Origin: Alphaproteobacteria bacterium HGW-Alphaproteobacteria-13
GTDB taxonomy: Bacteria > Pseudomonadota > Alphaproteobacteria > Sphingomonadales > Sphingomonadaceae
Direction: 5' to 3'
DNA length: 7,950 nt
NCBI GenBank assembly: GCA_002842935.1
Contig: PHEM01000139.1
Span: 1 to 7,950, forward strand
In this document: piece after piece, positions 1-6,075 of the stretch
How positions within the stretch are numbered: the stretch's first letter is position 1
Layout of the letters: each line of letters begins with the position of its first letter
Notes under the pieces: generated by a model
What the model was told of the DNA's origin: nothing
Seen by the model: only the letters and a program-made list of their open reading frames with translations
Database searches by the model: none
Program-made: the position numbers and the translations under genes

Positions 1-1
1 C

Positions 2-208
2 GATGGTGCGGCGCGGCTCTCCAACCTGATGGGTATCCACAAGGCGCTGAGGATCATCTTTTCCGAAGCCCAACGTGGCTACGCCTGGATCAAGGCAGGT
101 AACGCCGCCTTTGCCGGAGCGAGTGCACTCGACGTCATGCTTGGCGGCGAGCTGACCGATATCATGCGGGTGCGTCGCTATCTTGATGCCGAACGTGGTG
201 CCTGGTGA
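2..208 (+). CDS. Antitoxin of Xre/MbcA/ParS family, C-terminal part (5' end outside window)
   Basis: The reading frame is open from base 2 and ends with TGA at 206-208, giving the last 68 residues of a longer protein. The visible part contains LSNLMGIHKALRIIF, then RGYAWIKAGNAAFAG and LGGELTDIMRVRRYLDAERG, which is the usual C-terminal toxin-binding domain (DUF2384) of antitoxins paired with RES toxins. In that family the N-terminal half is an Xre-like helix-turn-helix that binds the operon promoter, while this half wraps the toxin and blocks its active site. The stop overlaps the GTG start of the RES gene in the shared bases GTGA, so the two are probably translationally coupled. The promoter and DNA-binding half lie to the left of the window. 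The family call is firm from sequence and neighbour; the exact partner specificity is inferred. Confidence 0.9.
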   Translation, partial: DGAARLSNLMGIHKALRIIFSEAQRGYAWIKAGNAAFAGASALDVMLGGELTDIMRVRRYLDAERGAW

Positions 209-927
209 TTGATCCCAAGGCAATTCCGGTCGCCCAGGTCGTGTGGAAAGGTGCTGTGCGGATTATCCGCAGTGCCTTTCCACCTATCGACCTGTTCGAA
301 GATATCGCAGACCCCGCAGATTGGCCGCTGCTGATCTATGCCGAGCAAAAGACCAATCCCCGCATCATGGCGACGATCGGCAATCTCGATCTTGTACCTG
401 CTGACCGCCGGGTAGGGGGCAGCGGCGCATCCTATCTGATGGCCCCGTTCACGCATGTCAGCACCGACCGACCAAGTCGCTTCACCGATGGGACCTACGG
501 CGTCCTATACGCGGGGGATGCATTCGAAACTGCGCTGTTCGAGACAATCCATCACCATGCCCGCTTCATGGCTCGCACTGTAGAAGCGCCAGGCTGGACA
601 TCACAGTTCCGTGAGATCATCCTTTCGGTAAGCGCTGATCTTCACGATCTCAGGAGCCTTGCCGCAGGCGATCCCGCGCTAGATCCCGACAACTATGCTG
701 CATCGCAAGCCCTCGCTGTTGAACTCAAAGGGGGCGGGGCCGAAGGTCTTGTCTATCCGAGCATCCGGCATCCGGGTGGTGAATGTGTCGGCTTGTTCTA
801 CCCGGATTGTGCATCCGACCCCACTCAGGGACGTCACCTCGACTATCACTGGGACGGAATGGGTGTCGATCTGGTTCGAGACGCTGGTACAGGGGCGGTG
901 TTTCGGGTGGTGCTGTCTGAGCGATAG
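205..927 (+). CDS. RES-domain toxin (NAD-degrading toxin of a type II toxin-antitoxin pair)
   Basis: This 240-residue protein starts at GTG 205, inside the stop of the antitoxin gene, and ends with TAG at 925-927. The RES fold is recognised by RFTDGTYGVLYAGD (about residues 92-105), FETALFETIHHHARF (107-121) and GLVYPSIRHPGGECVGLFYP (181-200). The likely catalytic set is Arg92, Tyr102, a Glu in the ETALFE segment (108 or 113) and Ser186; this assignment is by family pattern only. Characterised RES toxins deplete cellular NAD+ by cleavage or phosphorolysis and are held inactive by their cognate Xre antitoxin. At 240 residues it is somewhat long for the family, with about 85 N-terminal residues before the first strong motif. 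No frameshift or missing core motif is seen, so it looks intact. The gene order antitoxin-then-toxin with a four-base overlap is typical. Confidence 0.9.
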   Translation: MIDPKAIPVAQVVWKGAVRIIRSAFPPIDLFEDIADPADWPLLIYAEQKTNPRIMATIGNLDLVPADRRVGGSGASYLMAPFTHVSTDRPSRFTDGTYGVLYAGDAFETALFETIHHHARFMARTVEAPGWTSQFREIILSVSADLHDLRSLAAGDPALDPDNYAASQALAVELKGGGAEGLVYPSIRHPGGECVGLFYPDCASDPTQGRHLDYHWDGMGVDLVRDAGTGAVFRVVLSER

Positions 928-1207
928 ATTCCTAGTCCGAATTCTGCCGCGGCGACCTCAGCTAATATGAAGTCTGAATCAGACATCCAGCTCGGGTCGC
1001 GACTCTCCCGATAGCTGCCAATTTGTCTGGTAGGAACTCTGAATGCTGACCACTCGCAATGACGGCGGTACGATCCTAGCCCGCAGCGAGCGCAAGATGA
1101 GATCGCTTTGTAATTCCTGTCGTCGATTACCGGACGTCCTCCGTGTCGGAACTCATCCATGAACTATGAACATGATGGTTGGCGCCGCCCTTAGCAGGCT
1201 CGGACTG
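928..1207. other. Intergenic stretch with no recognised gene
   Basis: About 280 bases separate the RES toxin stop from the convergent stop of the oxidoreductase. A short perfect dyad with GTCTGA/TCAGAC arms around one central A lies at 972-984, and GCCGCGGC is at 946-953. Neither is followed by a run of T on either strand, so I do not call an intrinsic terminator. An open frame on the minus strand (846-1160) resembles no family and overlaps the RES gene. The strip may be a junction between the toxin-antitoxin and mercury modules. Confidence 0.5.
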
Positions 1208-2539
1208 CTATCCCACCATATATCCCGCATCGGACGCTGCCGTCGGATAGGCAAACATCGTTGACTTGATGTCGTCTGCAGTGAGGCCATGCCGGATGGC
1301 AAGACCAAAGACGTTGATCAGTTCGTCTGCATCGGGACCGACAAGGTGGGCGCCGAGTATGCGTCCCGTCCCAACCTGGATTAGAAGTTTGTGCCCATAA
1401 ATCTGTGCGTTCAGGCGTCGCGCCGAAAACCATTCGGGGTGGGATCCGGCGTTGACGTTGAACTCCAGGCCGGCTTCGCGCGCTTCGCTTTCCAACATGC
1501 CGACCCTGGCTGCCGGCGGCTCGGTGAACAGGGCACTGGGCACTCCGTCGTAGTTCGGCGTCCGATCGCCGTTATCGAGGATGTTCTCCACCACGACTTT
1601 CGCATCGTGGCTGGATACCGGCGTCAAAGGCGGTCCCTTCGCCGCCGCGTCGCCAGCGGCGAACACCTTACCGTTGCTCTGGCTGCGTAGCTGCGCAGTG
1701 AGAAGCAAGCGTTCATCGTCGCTCGCCACATTTCCCGCTTCCAGATCGAGCTTGCCGAGTGCCGGACCTCTACCCGCGGCATGCACAGCCAAATCCGTCT
1801 CGATTACCCGATTGCCGGCTTCGACCTCCAGGGTCTCGCCCGCGGCTCTCAGGCCAGTGACCTCAGCGTCAACGATCTCGATCCCGAGTTGTCCGAAACT
1901 TGGCATCAGCCAATCGACGATGTCGGGATCAAAAGCTTTGAGGACGCGCCCGCGCTGAACGATCGTGACCTTTGAGCCTGCGCGTGCGGCCAGATGCGCG
2001 AATTCCGCAGCGATATATCCGCCGCCTACGAATACGATGCGCTCAGGAAGTGTGTCGAGGTTGAGAAAAGCATCGCTGTGGGTGAGCAATTGTTCACCTG
2101 TAATTCCCAGCGGGCGGGGGATCGCTCCAGTTGCGATCAGGGCGTGGCTGAACTGCAGTTCCTGATCCTCGACCGCGAGCCGATCAGGACCGGTAAACCG
2201 TGCTGCGCCGTGGAAGGTCGCAATACCTTTGCGATCATAACGCGCTTCCTGCTTTCCGGGCACCGGGTCGGTGAAGCTGCGCTTGAAGGCCTGAAGCCCA
2301 CCCCAGTTGATCGAAGCCGACCCTCGAATGCCTTTTCCGTTCATCCGGCGAAACGCCGCGAGCGCTTCCTCGCCGCTCACCATCATTTTCTTGGGGTCAC
2401 AGCCGCGCAGCGCGCAGGTCCCGCCGTAGGGGCGGTAATCGATCACTGCACAGCGTTTGCCTGCATCGGCCATACGATGGACAGCGACCTGAGCTGCCGT
2501 TCCCGATCCGATCGCGATAAAATCGAACGCTTCAGCCAT
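1208..2539 (-). CDS. FAD/NAD(P)-dependent disulfide oxidoreductase, mercuric/glutathione reductase-like, non-canonical
   Basis: This 443-residue flavoprotein belongs to the pyridine nucleotide-disulfide reductase family. Visible motifs are the FAD Rossmann GSGTAA (11-16), the redox disulfide Cys42/Cys47 in GGTCALRGCDPKK, ATG (136-138), the nucleotide-binding GGGYIAAEFA (172-181), and FAD-contacting GDAA (296-299). The segment QRGRVLKAFDPD after the second Rossmann strand resembles NADPH-using glutathione reductases, so NADPH is inferred. It lacks three features of mercuric reductase: no N-terminal heavy-metal domain, no C-terminal Cys-Cys pair (no Cys after Cys47), and Tyr431 where the catalytic His of the His-Glu pair is expected (AYPTAASD). 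It is therefore not safely MerA. I start it at ATG 2537-2539, directly before the FAD fold; a frame open further upstream is antisense-like filler. It overlaps the preceding GDCCVxC gene by 8 bases and is the last gene of the MerR-controlled operon, so a role in mercury or thiol metabolism is likely. Confidence 0.85.
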   Translation of the reverse strand: MAEAFDFIAIGSGTAAQVAVHRMADAGKRCAVIDYRPYGGTCALRGCDPKKMMVSGEEALAAFRRMNGKGIRGSASINWGGLQAFKRSFTDPVPGKQEARYDRKGIATFHGAARFTGPDRLAVEDQELQFSHALIATGAIPRPLGITGEQLLTHSDAFLNLDTLPERIVFVGGGYIAAEFAHLAARAGSKVTIVQRGRVLKAFDPDIVDWLMPSFGQLGIEIVDAEVTGLRAAGETLEVEAGNRVIETDLAVHAAGRGPALGKLDLEAGNVASDDERLLLTAQLRSQSNGKVFAAGDAAAKGPPLTPVSSHDAKVVVENILDNGDRTPNYDGVPSALFTEPPAARVGMLESEAREAGLEFNVNAGSHPEWFSARRLNAQIYGHKLLIQVGTGRILGAHLVGPDADELINVFGLAIRHGLTADDIKSTMFAYPTAASDAGYMVG

Positions 2540-2744
2540 CGCAGCAATCGCCTTCCTGGATCGGTGGACAGGGAACCGTGCCATAGGAGCAGAATACGCA
2601 GCAATCGCCATGCACCGGCTTGAGGCGCACGCCGCAACCCGAACAGTTGTAGAAGAACATGCAGGCGTTCGTCGGCATCTCCTCGTCCTTCTCGTGCCCA
2701 CATTCGGGACAACGCAGGCGGGAGATTAGGATCGGATCAGCCAT
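2532..2744 (-). CDS. GDCCVxC-domain cysteine-rich small protein
   Basis: This 70-residue protein has 11 cysteines: 12, 15, 28, 34, 37, 48, 49, 52, 59, 67 and 68. It starts with a CPECGHE zinc-ribbon-like element, continues with CSGCG, and carries the diagnostic GDCCVFCSYG at 46-55 followed by VPCPP. The family is known as GDCCVxC domain-containing (seleno)proteins, in which one Cys of the motif may be selenocysteine; here both motif codons are TGC, so this is the all-Cys form. No biochemical role is established to my knowledge. It overlaps merT by 8 bases upstream and the oxidoreductase by 8 bases downstream, so the three are almost certainly co-translated. The context suggests a cytoplasmic thiol protein that receives Hg(II) from MerT, perhaps replacing MerP or the heavy-metal domain of MerA; this is inference. 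A GGAG lies 9 bases before the ATG. Confidence 0.88.
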   Translation of the reverse strand: MADPILISRLRCPECGHEKDEEMPTNACMFFYNCSGCGVRLKPVHGDCCVFCSYGTVPCPPIQEGDCCDG

Positions 2745-3084
2745 AGAGGAATGCTCCGACCAAAAGAACGACACCAATGACAATGCCGGCGGCGGTAAGA
2801 GCCCGATAGGTCGACGAACCGCATGCCGCATCGGTCGGGCAAGCTCGCGCTTGCCGGAATTGCCAGAGGAGACGTATGGCCGCGGCGAACAGCAGAACCG
2901 AAGCCAGAACAAGCAGGGGCGTGCGATAAGGGCCGACGATCGGGGCGATGCTGCCCAGCCAGGCCGAACCCACTCCGGCCGAGGCGAGAGCGAGAGGAAG
3001 AGCACAGCAGGCAGCTGCCCCAAAAGCCGCAGCGATGCCGCCACCCGTCGCCAAACCGTTCCACCATGTGCCAGGGCTGCGCAT
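2737..3084 (-). CDS. merT: Mercuric ion transporter MerT
   Basis: This 115-residue inner-membrane protein matches MerT in length and layout (about 116 residues in Tn501). Membrane segment 1 (about 11-37) contains the Cys26-Cys27 pair in AAACCALPLALASAGVG. Segment 2 is about 55-75, and a cytoplasmic loop carries Cys82 and Cys88 with the same C-x5-C spacing as classic MerT. Segment 3 is about 95-114. MerT moves Hg(II) from the periplasmic side inward by thiol exchange between these cysteine pairs. I chose ATG 3082-3084 because AAGGA lies 6 bases upstream and because it sits about 28 bases after the expected transcription start. A longer frame would run through the operator. It is the first gene of the MerR-controlled operon; merP, usually next, is absent. 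Confidence 0.93.
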   Translation of the reverse strand: MRSPGTWWNGLATGGGIAAAFGAAACCALPLALASAGVGSAWLGSIAPIVGPYRTPLLVLASVLLFAAAIRLLWQFRQARACPTDAACGSSTYRALTAAGIVIGVVLLVGAFLYG

Positions 3085-3095
3085 TGGATGTCCTT

Positions 3096-3124
3096 TTGCA
3101 AAACTCGAGTCGCGACCGTATCTA
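3096..3124 (+). promoter_or_regulatory. Probable merR promoter
   Basis: TTGCAA (3096-3101) and TATCTA (3119-3124) are separated by 17 bases and point toward merR. The -10 bases are the same six base pairs used by the merT promoter on the other strand, so the two promoters overlap face to face. The start point would fall near 3131 inside the operator, which predicts autorepression. Confidence 0.55.
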
Positions 3125-3149
3125 CAGTCTGTAGCAACTACAGACTCAA
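3119..3149 (-). promoter_or_regulatory. Promoter of the merT operon with 19-bp spacer
   Basis: On the minus strand TTGAGT (3149-3144) is a -35 element and TAGATA (3124-3119) a -10 element, separated by exactly 19 bases. Overlong 19-20 base spacers are the hallmark of promoters activated by MerR-family proteins. The dyad occupies the spacer. Transcription would begin near 3112, about 28 bases before the merT ATG. Confidence 0.8.
3126..3146. promoter_or_regulatory. MerR operator: 21-bp perfect dyad
   Basis: The plus strand reads AGTCTGTAG, then CAA, then CTACAGACT: two 9-base arms that are exact reverse complements around a 3-base centre. It lies inside the spacer of the merT promoter, where dimeric MerR binds to untwist the over-long spacer when Hg(II) is present. 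It is also just downstream of the merR -10 element, so MerR would repress its own gene. Confidence 0.88.
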
Positions 3150-3160
3150 GGGGTTTACGG

Positions 3161-3550
3161 GTGCAGATTGGCGAAGTCTCGCGGCGAAGTGGATGCAACA
3201 TAGAGACGATCCGCTACTACGAACGGATCGGAGTCATCGAACCACCGCCACGAAAGGGTTCGTATCGCGACTACGGCCCCTCTGACCTCGAGCGCCTTCG
3301 CTTTGTCCAGCGTGCCCGCGAACTCGGCTTTTCGCTGCAAGAGGTTCAGGTCCTGCTCGACCTCGCCCCACAGCCTGACGAGAATTGCAACCAAGTACAG
3401 GCTATCGCGGCGCAGCACCTGTCGAATGTCCGTGCCAAGCTGGTTGACCTTCGGAAAATGGAATCAGCCCTGGCAACCCTCGTATCGCGGTGCGACAGCA
3501 GTCCAGATGGTTGCTGTCCTGTGGTTGAAAGCCTGGCGGGAGCGATTTGA
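3161..3550 (+). CDS. merR: Mercury-responsive MerR-family regulator
   Basis: This 129-residue regulator begins at GTG 3161, preceded by AAGGGG at 3148-3153 with a 7-base gap. Residues 1-70 form the winged helix-turn-helix (IGEVSRRSGCNIETIRYYER, then YRDYGPSDLERLRFVQRARE), followed by a long dimerisation helix and a metal-binding loop. The Hg(II) triad of Tn501 MerR (Cys82, Cys117, Cys126) corresponds to Cys76, Cys111 and Cys119: the first spacing of 35 is identical, and the loop before CPVVESL is one residue shorter. An extra Cys118 sits next to the third ligand. The Cys set and the neighbouring merT support mercury over copper, zinc or cadmium sensing. It is divergent from the merT operon and controls the shared region. 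Open frame upstream of GTG runs through the operator and is not used. Confidence 0.93.
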   Translation: MQIGEVSRRSGCNIETIRYYERIGVIEPPPRKGSYRDYGPSDLERLRFVQRARELGFSLQEVQVLLDLAPQPDENCNQVQAIAAQHLSNVRAKLVDLRKMESALATLVSRCDSSPDGCCPVVESLAGAI

Positions 3551-3684
3551 ATTGGGTTGCGGCAGCGCTCGCATGTTGATCCTGTCCATTGCCTCGAGGA
3601 GAACTTGGACCGAAAATCCAGATCGTGCTCCAGCCGGAGGCGTTCTATGAATGCCTTTACCCGATCCAGTACCCTCCCCTTCAT
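3551..3684 (-). pseudogene. Possible truncated ORF following arsH at the ars/mer junction
   Basis: On the minus strand an ATG (3684-3682) overlaps the arsH stop as ATGA, the coupling arrangement common in this operon. It opens with MKGRVLDRVKAFIERLRLEH. The frame stays open to 3346, but beyond about 3550 it is antisense to merR and turns into arginine- and cysteine-rich filler. The first 30-40 residues could therefore be the remaining start of a gene cut off where the ars and mer modules were joined. No family was recognised, and no Shine-Dalgarno stronger than the coupling itself is visible. It may equally be chance. I see no convincing terminator for arsH or merR here. Confidence 0.25.
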
Positions 3685-4445
3685 TCTCGCCTCGCACCCG
3701 GCCGCCCAGTTGCGATAATACCGGCTGCGTCGGCAGGCGTGGGGACCGGAATATTCCGTTCCTTGCGCTCCGAATACCGGTCGACCAACTGTTCGGCATG
3801 CGGGCGCAGCAGCACCGTGAAGCGGACGAGTTCTTCCATGACGTCGACAATGCGGTCGTAGAGCGCGGAAGATTTCATGCGCCCCGCCTCGTCGAATTCC
3901 TCGTAGGCCTTGGGCACGCTGGATTGGTTGGGGATGGTGAACATCCGCATCCAGCGGCCAAGCAGCCGCAACATGTTGACGGTGTTGAAGGACTGTGAGC
4001 CCGCCGACACCTGCATGACCGCCAGCGTCCGCCCCTGCGTGGGACGCATGCCTCCGATGCTGAGCGGCAGGTGATCAATCTGGGTCTTCATGATGCCGGT
4101 GATCTGGCCGTGCCGCTCCGGGCTGCACCACACCATGCCCTCGGACCAGAAGGCGTGCTCGCGCAGTTCGTGAACGGCAGGATGGTCGTCACCGCCGACC
4201 TGATCCGGCAGCGGAAGGTCGGAGGGATCGAAGATGCGCGTCTCAGCGCCGAACAGCTGGAGCAGTCGCGCGGCTTCCTCGACCGCGAGGCGCGAATACG
4301 AGCGCTCCCGCAGGGAGCCGTAGAGCAACAGGATACGCGGCGGTGACGGGTCGGCACCAAGGCCCTCGGCAGGGCGGGCATGGACGAAGGCCGGATCGAG
4401 CGCGGGGAAGCTGTCGGGATCGGGCAACAGACGAACGCGGGACAA
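3681..4445 (-). CDS. arsH: ArsH, NADPH-dependent FMN reductase/organoarsenical oxidase
   Basis: This 254-residue flavodoxin-fold protein is recognised by the ArsH signatures: LPALD-like N-terminus (FPALDPAFVHARP, 13-25), the FMN phosphate loop LLLYGSLRERSYSRLA (about 39-54), MVWCSPERHGQITGIMKTQIDHLPL, and the QGRTLAVMQVSAGSQSFNTVN segment. ArsH enzymes use NADPH and FMN and oxidise trivalent organoarsenicals to less toxic pentavalent forms; some also reduce quinones or metals. The start is a TTG at 4445-4443, supported by GGAG with a 7-base gap; no in-frame ATG lies nearby upstream. It is the last clear gene of the ars operon, 23 bases after the ynfA-family stop. Length and motifs look complete. 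Without the TTG choice the N-terminus would be shorter, but the enzymatic core is unaffected. Confidence 0.93.
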   Translation of the reverse strand: MSRVRLLPDPDSFPALDPAFVHARPAEGLGADPSPPRILLLYGSLRERSYSRLAVEEAARLLQLFGAETRIFDPSDLPLPDQVGGDDHPAVHELREHAFWSEGMVWCSPERHGQITGIMKTQIDHLPLSIGGMRPTQGRTLAVMQVSAGSQSFNTVNMLRLLGRWMRMFTIPNQSSVPKAYEEFDEAGRMKSSALYDRIVDVMEELVRFTVLLRPHAEQLVDRYSERKERNIPVPTPADAAGIIATGRPGARRE

Positions 4446-4468
4446 AAAGGATCTCCAGACTTGGATAA

Positions 4469-4792
4469 TCAGCCGCGTGGGCCGAACAGGATGATGGCAG
4501 CGCCGGCAAGCACGACCGCGCCGCCGACGAAGTCCCAGCGGTCAGGCGTGGTGCCCTCGACGATCCACAACCACAGCAGCGATGCGGCAACATAGACCCC
4601 GCCATAGGCCGCGAAGGCGCGACCGGCAGCGTCGGTTGGGACGAGCGTCAGCAGCCAGGCGAACAGGGCCAGCGACACCATCCCGGGCAGCAACCACAAG
4701 GGGCTCTTTTCCAGCCGCCACCATGCCCAGAATGCAAAGCAACCGGCGATTTCGAACAGCGCCGCGAGCGGATAGACGAGGAACAGCTTCAT
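4469..4792 (-). CDS. ynfA: YnfA/UPF0060-family small membrane protein
   Basis: This 107-residue protein has four predicted membrane helices and the family marks FEIAGCFAFWAWWRLEKSP (residues 13-31), AFAAYGGVYVAASLLWLW (59-76) and the C-terminal GAAIILFGPRG. YnfA proteins form a branch of the small multidrug resistance-like superfamily and sit in the inner membrane; some confer resistance to quaternary compounds. Its role in arsenic resistance is not established. Its ATG overlaps the arsB stop in ATGA, so it is translated as part of the ars operon. That makes an accessory role in export or membrane protection plausible, but this is inference. The GCFAFW motif distinguishes it from EmrE/SugE, which it could be mistaken for by size and topology. 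The frame open further upstream (to 5239) is antisense-like sequence within arsB. Confidence 0.88.
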   Translation of the reverse strand: MKLFLVYPLAALFEIAGCFAFWAWWRLEKSPLWLLPGMVSLALFAWLLTLVPTDAAGRAFAAYGGVYVAASLLWLWIVEGTTPDRWDFVGGAVVLAGAAIILFGPRG

Positions 4793-6075
4793 GCAAAACT
4801 CAATCGCAGGGCGAGCGCTGCCAGTGTCACCAGCAGGATCGGCGTCGTCAGCGTGATGCCGACGCGGAAATAATACCCCCAGCCGATCTTCACGCCCTTC
4901 TGCCCCAGAACGTGCAGCCACAGCAGGGTCGCGAGCGAGCCGATCGGGGTGACCTTGGGCCCAAGGTCGCAGCCAATGACGTTGGCGTAGATCATGGCAT
5001 CGCGAACCGGGCCAGTGGCACTGGTCGCATCGATAGACAAAGCGCCCACGAGGACGGTCGGCATGTTGTTCATGCCCGAGGATAGCACGGCTGAAAGAAT
5101 GCCCGTCCCGAAGGCCGCGCCCCATACGCCCCCCTCGGCGGAACGTTCCAGCAACCCGGCTAGCATGGTGGCAAGGCCGGCGTTGCTCATGCCGTAGACG
5201 ACGAGATACATGCCGAGTGAGAAAATCACGACCTGCCATGGTGCTTCGCGGATCACCTGGCCTGTGGGAATGACGTGGCCGCGCGCAGCGATGGCGATGA
5301 GCGCCAGCGCGCCGACCGCAGCGACCGCGCTGATCGGCACGCCGAGCGGATCGAGAACGAAGAAGCCAACTAGCAGCAGGGCCAGCACCACCCAGGCGGC
5401 GCGGAAGGTCGCGCGGTCAAGGATCGCTTCTGCCGGAGCGCGGAGCTGTGCGACGTTGTAGCTGGCGGGAATGTCCTTGCGAAAGAACAGAAGCAGAGCT
5501 GCCAATGTGGCGGCAATTGCGGCCAAATCGACCGGCACCATGACCAGCGCATATTCACCGAAACCGATGTCGAAGAAGTCCGCCGAGACGATGTTGACGA
5601 GGTTGGAGACCACCAGCGGCAGGCTGGCAGTATCGGCGATGAACCCAGCCGCCATGACGAAAGCCAGCGTCGCCTTGGCGTTGTATCCCAGCGCCCGGAG
5701 CATCGCGATCACGATCGGGGTCAGGATCAGAGCGGCGCCATCATTGGCGAAGATCGCGGCAACGCTTGCACCCAGCAATACCACGAGCACAAACAGCCAG
5801 CGACCATTGCCGCGCCCCCACCGCGCCACATGGAGCGCAGCCCATTCGAAGAATCCCGCGCGGTCGAGGATCAAACTGATCAGAATGATTGCCACGAAGG
5901 CACCGGTAGCGTTCCAGATGATATCCCAGACCATTGGGATGTCGGCGAACGAGATAACGCCGGTGGCAAGGGCCAGCAGTGCTCCGCCGATCGCGCTCCA
6001 CCCGATGCCGAGCCCGCGCGGCTGCCAGATCACCATCGTGATGGTGACCACGAAGATCGCGATCGCCAGCAGCAT
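4789..6075 (-). CDS. arsB: Arsenite efflux pump ArsB
   Basis: This 428-residue integral membrane protein is close to the 429 residues of the E. coli plasmid ArsB and has about 12 hydrophobic segments. Diagnostic stretches are FANDGAALILTPIVIAMLRA, ADTASLPLVVSNLVNIVSAD, SSGMNNMPTVLVGALS and, near the end, ANVIGCDLGPKVTPIGSLAT. These place it in the ArsB/ion-transporter superfamily and exclude the unrelated Acr3 pump. It expels As(III) and Sb(III) by exchange with protons. No arsA ATPase gene is in the operon, so it would work as a secondary carrier. The start at ATG 6075-6073 overlaps the arsC stop in TGATG, and its stop overlaps the next start in ATGA. An upstream extension to 6186 would lie antisense-like within arsC and is rejected. 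The gene appears intact. Confidence 0.95.
   Translation of the reverse strand: MLLAIAIFVVTITMVIWQPRGLGIGWSAIGGALLALATGVISFADIPMVWDIIWNATGAFVAIILISLILDRAGFFEWAALHVARWGRGNGRWLFVLVVLLGASVAAIFANDGAALILTPIVIAMLRALGYNAKATLAFVMAAGFIADTASLPLVVSNLVNIVSADFFDIGFGEYALVMVPVDLAAIAATLAALLLFFRKDIPASYNVAQLRAPAEAILDRATFRAAWVVLALLLVGFFVLDPLGVPISAVAAVGALALIAIAARGHVIPTGQVIREAPWQVVIFSLGMYLVVYGMSNAGLATMLAGLLERSAEGGVWGAAFGTGILSAVLSSGMNNMPTVLVGALSIDATSATGPVRDAMIYANVIGCDLGPKVTPIGSLATLLWLHVLGQKGVKIGWGYYFRVGITLTTPILLVTLAALALRLSFA

Noticed and set aside
972..984. Dyad GTCTGA-A-TCAGAC after the RES gene as a terminator
   Set aside because: Single-base loop and no T-run on either strand; unlikely to act as an intrinsic terminator.
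846..1160. Minus-strand frame of 104 codons partly filling the gap after the toxin gene
   Set aside because: Overlaps the RES gene, resembles no family, and has no supporting start signal.
1208..2539. Calling the oxidoreductase MerA outright
   Set aside because: The operon context invites it, but the C-terminal Cys pair, the metal-binding N-terminus and the catalytic His are all missing.
1994..2623. Plus-strand frame of 209 codons
   Set aside because: Antisense to the FAD oxidoreductase and GDCCVxC gene, with no recognisable motif or good ribosome-binding site.
2659..3285. Plus-strand frame of 208 codons across merT and the operator
   Set aside because: Antisense to merT and runs through the merR promoter in the wrong frame; charged low-complexity translation.
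3628..3642. Inverted repeat CTCC/GGAG between merR and arsH as a bidirectional terminator
   Set aside because: The stem is only four to five bases and no U-tract follows in either direction.
4469..5239. Longer 256-codon frame for the YnfA-family gene
   Set aside because: The extension lies within arsB in another frame; the family N-terminus MKLFLVYPLAALFEIAGC begins exactly at 4792.
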